Shown here: positions 9,874-21,444 of the stretch, one piece after another | Numbering within the stretch: the stretch's first letter is position 1 | Layout of the letters: every line of letters begins with the position of its first letter | Program-made: the position numbers and the translations under genes | Source of the DNA: Notamacropus eugenii | Lineage: Eukaryota; Chordata; Mammalia; Diprotodontia; Macropodidae | DNA length: 64,000 nt | Direction: 5' to 3' | Assembly (NCBI RefSeq): GCF_028372415.1 | Contig: NC_092872.1 | Span: 548,635,205-548,699,204 of the forward strand | The notes under the pieces: model-generated | Database searches by the model: none | What the model was told of the DNA's origin: nothing | Seen by the model: the letters and a program-made list of their open reading frames with translations, nothing else

Positions 9874-11527
9874 AATGGTGACAAGAATGGGATTGTTAAA
9901 TATCAGACCTCCATTTGTAGACAAAAAGGCAGAGGAGACAGAGGAAGAAATGGATGTTCCAGGTGGGAGGATTACCTTATTCCTCCCTAGCAACAGAATG
10001 GGCTGAACACACAGGACTCTGTGAAAACTGGGAACTAAAGCTACAGAAGGGAGAACTCAGAGACTTAGAAAGATGTTTGCAGGGAATACCAAAAGAACAA
10101 AGGGAAAGAAATGGCAGGGGTGTGTAGGAGAGGCTGGACCTCCCTAACAAACTATAGAATTATATGTAAAAGTAGACATGAGCTGCTAGAGGAGAAAGCT
10201 CAGATGGATAAGGAGTTGGTTGATTTGCATGAGAGGCTTTTTCAAACTGTCAGGTGGTAAGAGAAAAAGCTGTTGTTGGTTTGGCTCACAGGAGGAGGTG
10301 AAACGTCAACACTAGGAAAATGAATGCAGCCCTTGCATAGTCTGGGCTTGATTGGGACCCAAACATAGGCCAGCACGATGTGTGGGAGGAGAACGAAACA
10401 GATGAGGAGGTTGAGGTTAGGCTAGTATTAATAAGGAAGCAGGAGAATCAGGGGCCCCCACGGTGTTTGGGGAGGTAATTGAGGATTTTACTCAGCAGGA
10501 GGTCACAGATATTTTGAGTTGGTTCACCTAAAGGATAGGAGAATTGTTGGTACCTTGAATTGTGAGAATCAATAAAAAAGATAAATTTCCTCCAGAGAGA
10601 GAAGAATAAATAGCCAGTAGATTCAAAGTCAGAATAGACTGACAAGAAAAGAATTGTTTACTGCTCAATTGAGAGCAGGCATAGATTTTGGAAGAATAGA
10701 TGGCATCCCAACTAATGAACTACATAAAATGTATCGAGGAAAGAAGCTTGATTTTAGACTGAGCAGGGAGATGAGAATTGCCCCTGAAACATTGAAACCT
10801 TGTATCCAAGTTTGTCAAACCCTCAGGGAGAATGGGAGGTTGGCCCAGCCCCAGTCCAAATTAAAGAAAGTATACCTCTAACCAGAATGATGACCCCAGG
10901 ACTGCGAACTGGAAAACAGTAACAATAGTGAATGAGGCTATAATAATGGGTTCATGGACTCCAGAAGCACGGTTGACCCTATATCTACCCTGCCTCTAGT
11001 TGTTGTCTCCTTGTTTCTTTTTGGCTTTTTATCTGTTCACCCTGTTTCTCAGCTTGTTTTCTGCAGGCTTAATACCCTCCCCCTGCAGATGTCTGATTAC
11101 TTAAACCAGACGTCACCCCCTGTCCCATGTGCTGTGTTACCCCTGGACCTATTGTTGACCAAGCTCCAGATGCCAACTGAGGAACTGACCCCTTGAATGG
11201 GACCTCCTGGGGCAGGGACAGCTCTACAGCCAGTCTCAGCAGGAAGTGGCTATGGAACAAGAGAACTTTGCCCCTTACCCCAAGATTTTGGACCTCATTT
11301 GTTCCAGGAGGGAATAATGGGGTACTTGTGCTCCAACCTCACCCTAAGATGTTGTTTTATGTGCTTATTTTGTGTGATCCCTGTTATACTGTTGTAATGT
11401 TCTGCTGGCACCAGTTACCTAAGATATTGTTTTATATGCTTATTTTCTGTTATCCCTGTTACAGTTCTGTTAATAGCAGTTGTCCCACCAACCTATGTAA
11501 TGAATATGAAAGACCTTGCGGCCCACA

Positions 11528-12049
11528 TGTAATGGTAATTTAAACAGGGAGATCTTTCCCATTCATTAATAGGCTCATGTGACCTGCCTGGGTCATAAGG
11601 AAGCCTGAGTCACATGAGTCTGAGTCACTTGGAGCCTGCAGCAGGAGGAGTTTGCTGAATGGATGGAACAGGAAGAAGTGGAACAGGAAAAGACAGAGCT
11701 AGAGCAAAGCTGAAAAGAAATTAGTCTGAGCTAGGAAGGATGCAGGCTGGAAGGCTGATGGCTAGTGTGAGTGAAAGAGTTTTTTGTGATTTTAAGAGAG
11801 CCTGCTTGTGATTTGTTTAATGGAGCTGGTTTGTGGGAAGTCCAGCAGGGGGAAGGCTTGGGGATAGTGTTACCCTCTGCATTGTTATTGCGTTGTTACT
11901 ATGATGGATTTGGCTTTCTGGTATCTGAATAAATATTTTGGCTCTGTCTGCCATGTGGAGAGTCAACTGTATTTCAGATTTGTGATTCAGAATTACACTG
12001 GGATATTTATGGCTGCCATAGGTACTGTGAATATTGCATTGGTGCTACA
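11528..12049 (+). repeat. 3' LTR of the fossil
   Basis: 522 bases beginning TGTAATGGTAATTT and ending 'gcattggtgctaca'. It carries the same AATAAA positions as the 5' copy. A 75-base tandem pair lies just upstream at 11343-11490. Confidence 0.8.
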
Positions 12050-12054
12050 TAATG

Positions 12055-12440
12055 CACAGAAATTAAGGAAGTTCTGAGGGAAGCAGACAAGCAGGTAATG
12101 TAAAGGAATGTATAGAATTTACTACATTGTTTTTAAAAAGCAAGAGGCATAAAATGAAGATTCACCATTTCATATAGAATTCCATTTTATGTTCTGCTCT
12201 GTATGTTGAAATGCTTTTTTTTTTTTTTTTTTTGGTGTTCAAGTTCAGAACGTAAAGTATGGGAATTTTTTTAGGGAAAAAAAGAGTATTGTTACCCATT
12301 TTGTAGAAGTTCATGGACCTTAAGTTAAAAACATATGATCTAAACTAACCCTTCACTTTATAGACAGAGTAACTGAGACCCAGAGAACAAAAGTAAGTTA
12401 CCTAATAATAATAACTCACATTGATAAAGATGTTTACAGG
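12055..12440. other. Mostly unrecognised DNA with a T run
   Basis: Holds a run of 19 T at about 12215-12233 and a short reverse MIR-like piece at 12345-12410 ('agacagagtaactgagaccc'). Nothing else is recognised. Confidence 0.5.
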
Positions 12441-12444
12441 ATGC

Positions 12445-12515
12445 TTTGTTCAGGTTTGAGTTGGATTAGATAAATTCTGGGTTTCCTTCCAGTTTTCAGA
12501 TTCCATGATTTTACG
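12445..12515 (+). mobile_element. CR1/L3 terminal fragment
   Basis: 'gagttggattagataaattc' followed by 'ccttccagttttcagattcc' is the end of CR1/L3. The next 400 bases (12516-12925) show nothing recognisable. Confidence 0.55.
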
Positions 12516-12929
12516 AGGATGGAGTTTAGAAGATTTTGCCATACTTTATACCATAATTTTCCTGATAGAGAAATCCTAATATAAAGACATTCAATCAAAT
12601 TGATTTTGTCCTTGGTGATATAAGATGATGGTTCTTCCCTGGTGGGTCTATCAATCAACCAACAAGCATTTATCATAGGAAAAATATTTGTCATATGAAA
12701 GTCATCTGTAACCAATCTGTCAAAGGGTAGACCTTGACATTCAATGAGTAAGAAAAACTACAATGAGCCCTTTTGAGAATGAGAAGGGGTTCAGTAGAGA
12801 CCAAAAAAAAAACCAACCCTCCAGTCATAGACAAATTAAGTGAAAAAATATTTGCTATCCCATAGTTATACCATCCATCATCCACTATGAGGTAGTACCT
12901 AGTGGCATCATCCTAATGAAGAAGAAAGG

Positions 12930-13190
12930 AAACAAGCATTTATTAAGCACTTACCTATGGCACTGTGCTGAGCACTTTACCAATATTTTCTAATTTTATC
13001 CTCACAACCACCCTGGGAGGTTAGGTGCTATTATTAACATCCATTTTACCAGTTGAGGAAACTGAGTTAGACAGGCTATGTGACTTGTTCAAGATCACAC
13101 AGCTAGTAAGTGTCTGAGAGCCAGATTTGAACTCAGGTTTTCCTTACTCCAGGCCCAGGATTCCATCCACTGCATCACCTACCCACCCAA
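12930..13190 (-). mobile_element. CORE-SINE (MIR/THER1-like), full length
   Basis: Reverse SINE from 'acaagcatttattaagcact' to 'ccatccactgcatcacctac'. Confidence 0.82.
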
Positions 13191-14315
13191 CTGAGCAAAG
13201 GAGCTAGGTCATGAACCTATCTATCTTCACATTCCAAGTCCGTTGATCTTTTCACTATTTCACATCTTTAGAAATTTATGATTTTTATCAGCATTCCAAT
13301 TCCCCTGACTAACATATATTGCAGTTCCTCTGTAATCCACCAAATGGTTTTCAAGGTTTCTGCAGCAAAGAAAAAATTCATTTGTCAACTTAGGTATTAG
13401 TAGGCAACTTTCTGATAAGCTTCTTGGGATGTAGCCAGGAATAGTCCTCATATGATAGATAGATAGTTGGCCACCAGACCATTCAAAATTTTTAAGCTTC
13501 CTAGGACTCGTCTACATTCCACTAGAATAGTTTTGAGAACATAGGGTCCCCTCCACACTACAATGAGTTTTTAGAATAGGACTTCCATAGAGGCATTCTG
13601 CTGCACCACAAAGTATATGCAGGGGAAAGAAAAGTTGGGATGGAAGAAAAGGAAAGATTGTGCTCAGAAACCAGGCTAGGCCTGTATTGAGATCAGGCAG
13701 ATTTTATCTCCAAGTCACAACTTTGAGGAAACGATCTGGAGAGCAGAGAGTTTCAAGGAAAGCTGAGAAGACCATTCACTCTGAAAGACAGCGTCTGTAA
13801 GCATATGATGAGAGGCCAGTAAATGAACAATATCTGAAGAACTTATTAGAATGCTATCTGTGTCTCTTGCCTCTATGTAAGACATCAAGTATCACTCGGC
13901 AACTGAGTCTTCTCTTCTTATGTGGCAGAGAAATGAAAACAAGGAGAGAAAAGCCAGAGAAATGACATAGTGGTTCCAAAAAATCTCAGGGATGATGGAG
14001 GTGGAGGCCCTTAAAGATAGGTTCATATGTTATTTCTTCTTCAGTCATGCCCCAAAACACAAGAATGACCCTGCTTTGACAGGAGGTGAGAAGAGTAAGA
14101 GAAGGATGGGAGATGAACTTGGCAACCTTAAAACCATTCACTTTTAACTGGCAAACTACAAGTTCCTCATTTTAGTCATACTCTGACATACAAAGAGTGC
14201 CATAGAGAACTCTTTTTGTCACAGGCTGGCATATTTGTACCAGTTTTTCAGTCAGATATATGCAGTTTGTCAACTTAAAAAAAACTGGAACCCCAATTAC
14301 CATGATTCCCATTTC
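13191..14315. other. Single-copy DNA, no gene seen
   Basis: About 1.1 kb with no recognised repeat apart from a few 'gata' units near 13457. Open frames are short (63 codons on the - strand at 13260-13451) and resemble no family I know. No splice-bounded exon is convincing. Confidence 0.5.
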
Positions 14316-14317
14316 CG

Positions 14318-14610
14318 GAACTGCACTTTTTCATCATCTCACTTCTCCCAATCCTTATCTGCCTTCATACCTCAGCTCAGGCAGCCCCTCCTCTGTGAAG
14401 GCTTCCTGGATTCCCAGTTCCCACCCTGCATCCCTTATCCTTTCTGTTCGTTAGTCCTCTTTCCTTCTTTCAATTACCTTGTGTTATATGTATTTGTATA
14501 TATATTGAACTCCCTTCCTAGCTGCTGAAAGAATAGAATGTAAACTCATTGAGACCAGGGATGATTTTGCCTAGTAACCATGGTATATACATAGAAATAG
14601 GGAATAAACC
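14318..14610 (+). mobile_element. L2 LINE 3' region
   Basis: 'cttcatacctcagctcaggc', 'gtgaaggcttcctggattcc' and 'taccttgtgttatatgtatt' are in L2 order. Confidence 0.75.
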
Positions 14611-14664
14611 TATGATCTCCTTGATACAGGAAAATTCAAGTGAGGAACTCTCTACCAACATAGG

Positions 14665-15085
14665 GTGGGACCTTCTCTGCATTTTAGTCTTAGAGGATAA
14701 ATGACTTGTCTGGGGGGTCACACAGCAAGTAAATGTCCAAGGTTGGATTTGAATTCAGGTCTTTCTGAGTTCACATCCAGTTGCCTATACACTATGACAC
14801 CTAGCTGCCTATATATCTCTGGGATACTCCCTGTTCTCTACCACATTAACAACTACTCTGAATCTAAACATTCAGATACTTCAGAATGCTAATAATTGTA
14901 TTATCACCAAGTTCACATCTCTCCATCTTGTCCACAAGAAGAATATGTACTACTTATCAGACACCATCAATAACCTGACAACCTCCTTGAGGCCAGAGAC
15001 TATGTCTCATCTTCTCCAGAACCTAGCACAGAGCTCTGCACACAGTAGAAGCACAATAAATACTTACTGTATTTACATTTGAAGG
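14665..15085. mobile_element. Reverse SINE fragment then L2 3' end
   Basis: 14665-14815 is a reverse tRNA-type SINE ('acactatgacacctagctgc'). 14965-15085 is a forward L2 terminus ('acctccttgaggccagagac', 'acagtagaagcacaataaat'). Confidence 0.7.
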
Positions 15086-15995
15086 ATCACATTTTCCCTG
15101 GTTCTATCAACTTGGGAAAGGAAAGTTGATACTACTATTCCAGTTCTTCAATTTCAGTATTAATAAGTTGCCTCCTGACTGTGGGTCATAGCTCAATGTC
15201 AGATAATGTTACTAATGACTTCATTTGAATATCCTTTCTTTAATAGGTAGACATAAACCTGTTAATTTACTGGGAAAGTTTCCATGCTGCTTAAGGAAAA
15301 AACAAACTAAAAAACTAAAAACTAAACCAGCCAGCCATAATGATGCACTGGACTCCTAGATAAATAATTTCTAAATATATAGTAGTGTAATTAGTAATGG
15401 AAGGCAACGAACAAGGTTATGGACTTGGGTGAAACATAGCCAGGGAGATGATGAAAAGGTCTGTGCTAATCTCACTACCTACACATTTCAGGTAAGTAAT
15501 TACTATAGAAAGTGGAGAAGGCTGAGCTATATAAATCAGCCTCACAAAGACACAATAGTGAAAATTCTTAAGACTGAGATGCTTTAAGTTGACTCCATCT
15601 CCACCACCTTTCAATATGGTCTTTTTCTCTTAGCTCAGAAAATATTTGCTTTCTTTGTTTATCTAAATATATTCATTTTAAAGTGTGCTAATTTTCTGGG
15701 TTTCTAATTCCAGCTCTTTTCCATCTCTTTCTTTTTCTCCCTATCTCTTTGGCTTGCCGGGTAGAGCCTACTTCAGAAAGAAAATTTAGTAAAGTGGGTG
15801 GATAGCACAGATATGTAAATAGTTTGGGCCAAAGGCAGCCCAAGTAGGAAGAGGAGTGGCTCCCAAAGTCATGCCCCCAACCCAGGCCAATCAGGGGAGA
15901 TTTCTTTACTGACTTTCTAATAGACCAGAGTCCAGAGCTCTTGGTAGCTGGACTTTCCTTTCTAATTGATTATAGTTTTCTTTCTACTCTTTCTA
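15086..15995. other. Single-copy DNA, no gene seen
   Basis: No recognisable repeat over about 900 bases. It contains the short segment 'gggccaaaggcagcccaagt' with a CCAAT motif nearby (15896). There is no supportable exon. Confidence 0.5.
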
Positions 15996-16125
15996 CTCCA
16001 TTTAATGATAGCTATGAAAACTTGCATTTCTGTAATACCACTATTTACAAAATACTTTCCTTACAACTACCCTATGAAGCAGGCAGTATGCCTATTATCA
16101 TCCTCATTTTATTGATGCCTGACTC
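15996..16125 (-). mobile_element. MIR-like SINE fragment
   Basis: 'atttacaaaatactttcctt' and 'attatcatcctcattttatt' mark the tail half of a reverse CORE-SINE. Confidence 0.55.
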
Positions 16126-16321
16126 TATCATGGCACAAGGTAGACCCTTGGGTACCAATATAGCACAAGAAGTTGCTACCAAAATGGAGGGCTTTCAGAA
16201 TGGGCCTAGCAACAGTCTATGTCCCTATCATCAAAGGACCTCCTTAAATCTCTACAGAGATTCGTCACCAGAAGGCTGATGGGTTTCACTGATTTTGACC
16301 ACAGCAACTCAGTAAACCATT

Positions 16322-16520
16322 TTCTAAAGATGCTGTTCTTAACCTAGCATCCATGAACTTTTTAAAAAAATATTTTGGTAATACCATTTCAATATAATTG
16401 GTTTCTTTTATAATTTTACATGTTTCATTTTATGCATTTAAAAACAATATTCTGAGAAAGGTTTGGTCAGACTTCCCAAGGGTTCCATGGCGGAGCCAAG
16501 ATAAAGAATTCTCTTCCAAA
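16322..16520 (-). mobile_element. hAT-like short element, copy 2
   Basis: Reverse copy of the short hAT-like repeat: 'cattttatgcatttaaaaac' is the reverse of the 'gcataaaataaaat' core, and 'ccaagggttccatgg' corresponds to the head. Confidence 0.55.
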
Positions 16521-16594
16521 GTGTAGAGGTATGTGGTATGATGCTATACTACCCACATGGGTGAAACTGTGGGTATTTAAGCTAGAGTTAAAGG

Positions 16595-16740
16595 ATTTTT
16601 ACTTTTAAGGATAGATAAACTGAGGCTCTGAAAGATAAACTGTTCTTCCCACAGCTCAGATCAGCAGGGGCAGGATAGGAATCTGAATCTGACCTTCCAG
16701 CTCATCTAGTTTGCATTGCTTGTCCTTCAGAGCTGGACAG
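16595..16740 (-). mobile_element. MIR-like SINE fragment
   Basis: 'agataaactgaggctctgaa' and 'cttcccacagctcagatcag' follow the reverse CORE-SINE order. Confidence 0.6.
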
Positions 16741-17465
16741 TTCCCAGAGACTAGATCTCCATGTTATAGCACCATCAATACTTCCATGTCTGTCTCAAAA
16801 AAATTTTAAATTACTCCACTTGTTAACAAAAAAAAATTCAGGTAGGGTTGGAGCTGGGGCAAAATCAATCTTCCTGCCCAGATTCATTTCTTCATATTAC
16901 CATACTCTGGCTAGATATCTGCTACAATGGAGAGCCCAAAATAGAGGGTTAGAAGGAAGAAAGTTCCCTAGGTAAATTAAGGGATGATTAAATAGCTTGG
17001 TTCAATAAGACCTCCAGTACTTTTCTGCCTAATTACATGCGATGCTGAAGCTTTTTCTTGTCTGACAATTGTATTTTGGGTTGAATTAAGCATTAACTAA
17101 TGAGCCTAATTTGAAGTCAATTTTTTTTCCTCCTGATTTGATGACTACCAGGCACCCACTGGTGAAAATGACTTACTAAGGAATATAATCATGTAGAAAA
17201 GTGAGGATTCACATTTGCCCAGAAGACACTAGCAAGTCAAATAAAAACATGCCTGGGAGATTTATATCTTCCTCACTTCTATGCCATAATAACTTAAAGC
17301 TAGATATATTGGCTTGCTCATCAAGATTAGCAAGGTAGCCTCATTACAGGATAAAAAATTTAGAGGTGTCACATCTATATGAAGACAGTCATCATAATTT
17401 TCCCTTGAAGATCAGAGCTAAGTCCAAGAATAAGAATGGCATACAGTACTATATGTGCTCCAAGT
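16741..17465. other. Single-copy DNA, possible conserved non-coding element
   Basis: No repeat recognised. 16970-17330 is AT-rich but complex, with several homeodomain-type TAAT/ATTA cores ('cctaattacatgcgatgctg', 'aagcattaactaatgagcct'). There is no coding potential. A regulatory role is only a guess. Confidence 0.35.
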
Positions 17466-17471
17466 GCAACA

Positions 17472-17815
17472 TTTGTTGTTCAGTTGTTTCAGTTGTGTCT
17501 GACTCTTTGTGACCCCATTTGGGGTTTTCTTAGCAAAGATACTGGAGTGGTTTGCCATTTCCTCCTCCAGCTCATTTTGCAGGTGAGGAAACTGAAGCAG
17601 ACAGGGTAAAGTAACTTGCCTAGAGTCACATAGCTAGTAAGTGTCCGAGCAACTGAGGGTACCTTGGAGAAGAATATTAAACCTCTGAAATTCGATGATT
17701 CAGGGTCTTACCTCTGACATATACTTACTGTGTCATCTTGGACAGATCACTTAAACTCACTAAGTCATTGTTCCTTATCTACAAAATGGGAGTGAGAAGG
17801 TGGAGAGGTGTTTAT
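17472..17815. mobile_element. Reverse MAR1-type SINE, then forward MIR piece
   Basis: 17472-17650 is a reverse MAR1-type tail and CORE ('tgaccccatttggggttttc') lacking the tRNA head. 17690-17815 is a forward MIR-like fragment ('cactaagtcattgttcctta'). Confidence 0.75.
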
Positions 17816-18311
17816 TTTTTTAACTTTTTTACTTAATGGATCTTTAATTCTATTGTTGTGGTACTCTCTCTGCTGATGGAAATGGCAACTGCTCCCCATC
17901 TTAGTAGATAGTTTAATGAGTTGCTATGATCCCCAAATTCAGCAACCAACCTTTCCAAACAGTTAGGTCTGCAGATAATGGTCCTCAGATAATGGTCCAA
18001 GGGTTCCCATTCCACTAGGATCTTCAGATTCATCCTAGGGAGGCTTGATCCCAAAGAAGTGGGCAGGCTTTTCTCCCTCAGGATTATTGAATCTCCCATG
18101 GAGTAAAAGTCTAGGGGGAAAAAATACCCTTTAAGAGTTGCTCTCATCCCAACAAATGCAAATCCCTCAGCTCAAAATCAGTGTGACTATCCATGTGCAT
18201 GAGAAGTGCCCCTTTCTGAGAAATGTCCATATCCTATAATTTTATCATACAGATTATGGAACTCACTTGATTAAAGTCCTTATAACCAACCTCACCTCTA
18301 CCCAGGAATTT
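17816..18311. other. No recognised feature
   Basis: A 104-codon frame on the - strand (17833-18147) crosses this stretch. It shows no family resemblance, no splice context and no supporting base bias, so it is not called. Confidence 0.5.
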
Positions 18312-18565
18312 GGGGGCAATTAGGAGAAGTCTAGGTGCTGGTCTTAGAATCAGGAAAATCTAAGTTCAAACTCTGACTCAGACACTAACTACGTGACCCT
18401 GGGCAAGGCACCTCTCTCAGTTTTAGTTTCCTCATCTGTGAAATGGAGATAATGATGGTACCTAATTTACAGAAATCTTGGGAGGATCAAATGAGATAAC
18501 ATATAAAGTGATGTGTAAATCTTAAAGCTCAATATAACTATTAACCATAATTATCTCTTAGTATC
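18312..18565 (+). mobile_element. CORE-SINE (MIR/THER1-like), full length
   Basis: Forward SINE with 'actacgtgaccctgggcaag', 'agtttcctcatctgtgaaat' and 'aggatcaaatgagataacat'. Confidence 0.82.
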
Positions 18566-18589
18566 TAGCATAGGGCTTTACAAAAAAAT

Positions 18590-18785
18590 AGAATCAGAAT
18601 CAGAAAATATTAATCTGGGAGGAATCTTAGAGATTATATAACCCAACCCTCTCATTTTGCAGAAGAAGAAAGGTAGGGAAAAAAGAAGTGAAACAATTTG
18701 CCAAGATTGACCAGCCATTTAGGGCCAGATCCAGAACTAGAACTCTGTTCAGCTGACTCTTGGGCCATGATTCCTCTCAACAAAT
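18590..18785 (-). mobile_element. MIR-like SINE
   Basis: Reverse fragment containing 'ccaaccctctcattttgcag' and 'agggccagatccagaactag'. Confidence 0.65.
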
Positions 18786-18904
18786 ATTTGCTTAAAAAAA
18801 TGTTTGTTGACTGACTAAATAACTACATGGCAGTGAATGGACACAGAGTTTTAAGGAGTATTCCCTGAATATCTATCCCTAACCCCAAAACTGAAAGGGA
18901 TTTT

Positions 18905-19160
18905 TTTCGCTAAGAGACTGAGTAGCTAGAGCACCATTGTTGGCATCAGAAAGGCTTGGGTTCAAATTTTGCTTCTGACCCTTAATAGCTATGTGATCCT
19001 GAGCAAGTTACTTAACTTTGAGGAGCCTCAATCTCTACACCTGGAATATGGGGATAATGATAAACTTACTTCATATGTTTATAGTGTGTATCAAATGAGA
19101 TTTAAAATGCTTTTTAAAAACTTAAAGACTAAATGTCATTGGGAGTTATTATTATCTTGC
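18905..19160 (+). mobile_element. CORE-SINE (MIR/THER1-like)
   Basis: Forward SINE: 'gcttgggttcaaattttgct', 'gatcctgagcaagttactta' and the 'gagttattattatc' end. Confidence 0.75.
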
Positions 19161-19359
19161 CCCTTCTTAAAGATTTCAGGGCACATTGCCTGGATCTCTC
19201 TTAAGAATCTATTTGTAAGTTCAGAAGAAATGTGTATGTTTCTTATCTCTTTTTGTACCCCCAGTATCCACCCCAGTACCTCGTAAATGGTTAGTTATTA
19301 ATAACAGTAACACTTAATAACAATAACAACACTGATCATAAAAGTAGCTAACATAAAAA

Positions 19360-19620
19360 CATAGCTAACATTTATATAGAAATTACTATGTTCCTGCCAG
19401 TAGGTTAAGGGTTTTACAAATTTATCTCACTTGAACCTCACAAAATACCTTGGGAGGTATGTGCTTTTATTATTCTCATTTTACAGATGAGGAAATTGAG
19501 GCAAACAGAGGTGAAGTGACTCACCCAGAATCACAAAACTAGTATGTTCCTGAGGTCACATTTGAACACAGGGCTTCCTCATTCCAGGCCCAGTACTCTA
19601 TTCACTGCATCAGCTATGAT
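19360..19620 (-). mobile_element. CORE-SINE (MIR/THER1-like), full length
   Basis: Reverse SINE from 'gctaacatttatatagaaat' to 'tattcactgcatcagcta'. A further scrap of tail follows at 19620-19690. Confidence 0.8.
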
Positions 19621-19690
19621 AATAATAGTATTCATATAGTTCTTTAAGGTGTGCAAAACACTCTACATGTATTATCATTTGTTGCTGAAT

Positions 19691-20629
19691 CAAGGAATGA
19701 ATTAATTAACGAATACTATGTAAAAAGTGATCTCAAGACAGTTCATCTTTTTTGGGTATCTCTACCTGACATTAACAGTCCAGTTTTAAATAGTTGTTTC
19801 CATATGTAAATGTATGAAGTTAAGTACTTCATACAAGTGATGGCTGAACATAATGCTTGGAATACTGCCCAAGATACCTATTCCAACATAACCGAGGGTC
19901 TAACTGCATGCTTTGCCGGACCACATAGAATGAACTCACCTAAATCAACCCTGCTCCTGTTCTTTATAAAGCTGGTTTTGGAGAGACTCTCCAGCATGAA
20001 AATGGCTCAACAAAGCAATGAAAACAGGCAGATGAAAGCACCATCATGTTCAGAAACAGATCCCCTAGCTCAGCTGGGAGCAATGGAAGGATCACTGGTC
20101 AAGTTGGGAGATTTAGGTTGAGTGTCCTTGGGTGAGTCACTAAACTCTATGAGATTCAAGTTTTCTTAACGAAAATGAGTGGCGGGGTAAGAGGGGAAAG
20201 GGAAGAGGAGGAAGATAGGACAAGATGATGTCTAAAGTTCTAGAAATTCAAAAATCTTTCTCCCATTTAATGAAGAGAGAAAAATTCTTTGACAGTCTTT
20301 GTTCTTTGACACATTCATAGTTCTACAAGTATTATTAAGCTTCTTGAGAACAATTTGTTTTTCTTAATTGGTTAAACATATGTCTTAAACCTTGTTATCC
20401 TATTAAGAGCAAAATGTGTCAATTCTGAAGGTACATTTCATAAGATGAAAACAGAATAATCCCTTGTAATGGGACAGAGAAGAGGATCTCAGCCTTGATG
20501 CACACTCTGATGATCAATATAAGATTCAGAGATGAACAAAAGAACAGACCATTTGAGCAAATGTGGTAGAGGGATGACTATGCATCAGGGAGAAGAATGA
20601 GGCTTAATGAGATAAGACTGTAGATCAGG
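19691..20629. other. Mostly single-copy DNA
   Basis: A weak forward SINE trace lies at about 20060-20200 ('gtgtccttgggtgagtcact'). The rest is unrecognised. A 103-codon frame at 19810-20121 has no family resemblance and is not called. Confidence 0.45.
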
Positions 20630-20790
20630 GATGGATTCAACATTTTCTGTGTTCTGGACCCCTTTGGCAATCTGGGGAAGTCTATGGATACCTTCTCAGA
20701 ATAAAGTTTTAAATGCATAAAATAAAATACATAGGATAACAAAGGAAATCAATCATGAAATATATGTGTATGTATGTGTATATATATTAT
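20630..20790 (+). mobile_element. hAT-like short element, copy 3
   Basis: Same family as 8246-8400: 'ttctggacccctttggcaat' and 'gcataaaataaaatacatag'. It runs into an AT/GT-rich low-complexity stretch (20758-20880). Confidence 0.55.
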
Positions 20791-21029
20791 ATATATAACC
20801 ATCATTGTTTTAATCAAACTGTGTTTACATATATATGCATACACATGTATGACATACATACACATATGTCAGATAATGATCAGGAACTTTGCAAAACATT
20901 TTTGAGGCTCATATATTACAGTAAAAGTGATAATTGTCAAGGGCAATGATGAAGTAGGTCATTTGGTACAAGTGAGTCATTTGTGAACCTTTAGATTTCT
21001 CAGATTAGCCATGGCTTTTGCAGTATTTT

Positions 21030-21440
21030 CATGGCCCAGAAGTTAAGACTTGTGGACATGGAATCAGAAGACCTGGGTTTGAGTTCAGACACTGAGAGTT
21101 ATTGCCTGTATGCCTTGGTATGAATCACTTCACTTTCTGTGCCTCAGTTTTCTCATCTATAAAATAGAGATAATAATACTTTTATTACTACCTCATGGAG
21201 TTTACATACATATTATACACACACATATACACACATGCATACAAACACACATATACATATGTTCATACAAAACATGTATACACATATATGTACACATGCA
21301 TGTGTATATATGCTCTCCCTCAAAGATATTATAAGTTTCCAAGGGTTGGCACTGTGCCTAATTTATTTGTATCTAGCAAAGATACGACTTTCTGCCAAGA
21401 AGGTATTTAGCAAAAGTTTATTGAATGAATAAGCCATTTA
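21030..21440 (+). mobile_element. MIR SINE, CA/TA-rich stretch and L2 3' end
   Basis: 21030-21205 is a forward MIR ('cctcagttttctcatctata'). 21205-21312 is a degenerate (ACATAT)n low-complexity run. 21335-21440 is an L2 terminus ('aaagtttattgaatgaataa'). Confidence 0.65.
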
Positions 21441-21444
21441 CTTG

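Larger units (their letters stand above)
9357..12049 (+). mobile_element. Two-LTR retroviral fossil with a short interior
   Basis: Direct repeats at 9357-9873 and 11528-12049 bracket about 1.65 kb. TAATG flanks the whole (9352-9356 and 12050-12054), a 5-base target duplication. A TGG-starting primer-site-like stretch follows the left LTR at about 9876. The interior is far too short for complete gag, pol and env, and I recognise none of these in it, so it is either a non-autonomous element or a heavily deleted, broken provirus. The LTRs differ at 17 of the first roughly 107 aligned bases (hand count), which implies an old insertion, probably tens of millions of years. Family within the LTR retroelements is undetermined. 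Confidence 0.8.

Noticed and set aside
10654-11543. Short open frames inside the two-LTR fossil
   Set aside because: None resembles a known retroviral protein, and their lengths are what chance would give, so they are left as part of the fossil.
17833-18147. A 104-codon - strand frame
   Set aside because: No domain, no homology that I recognise and no exon-like boundaries.
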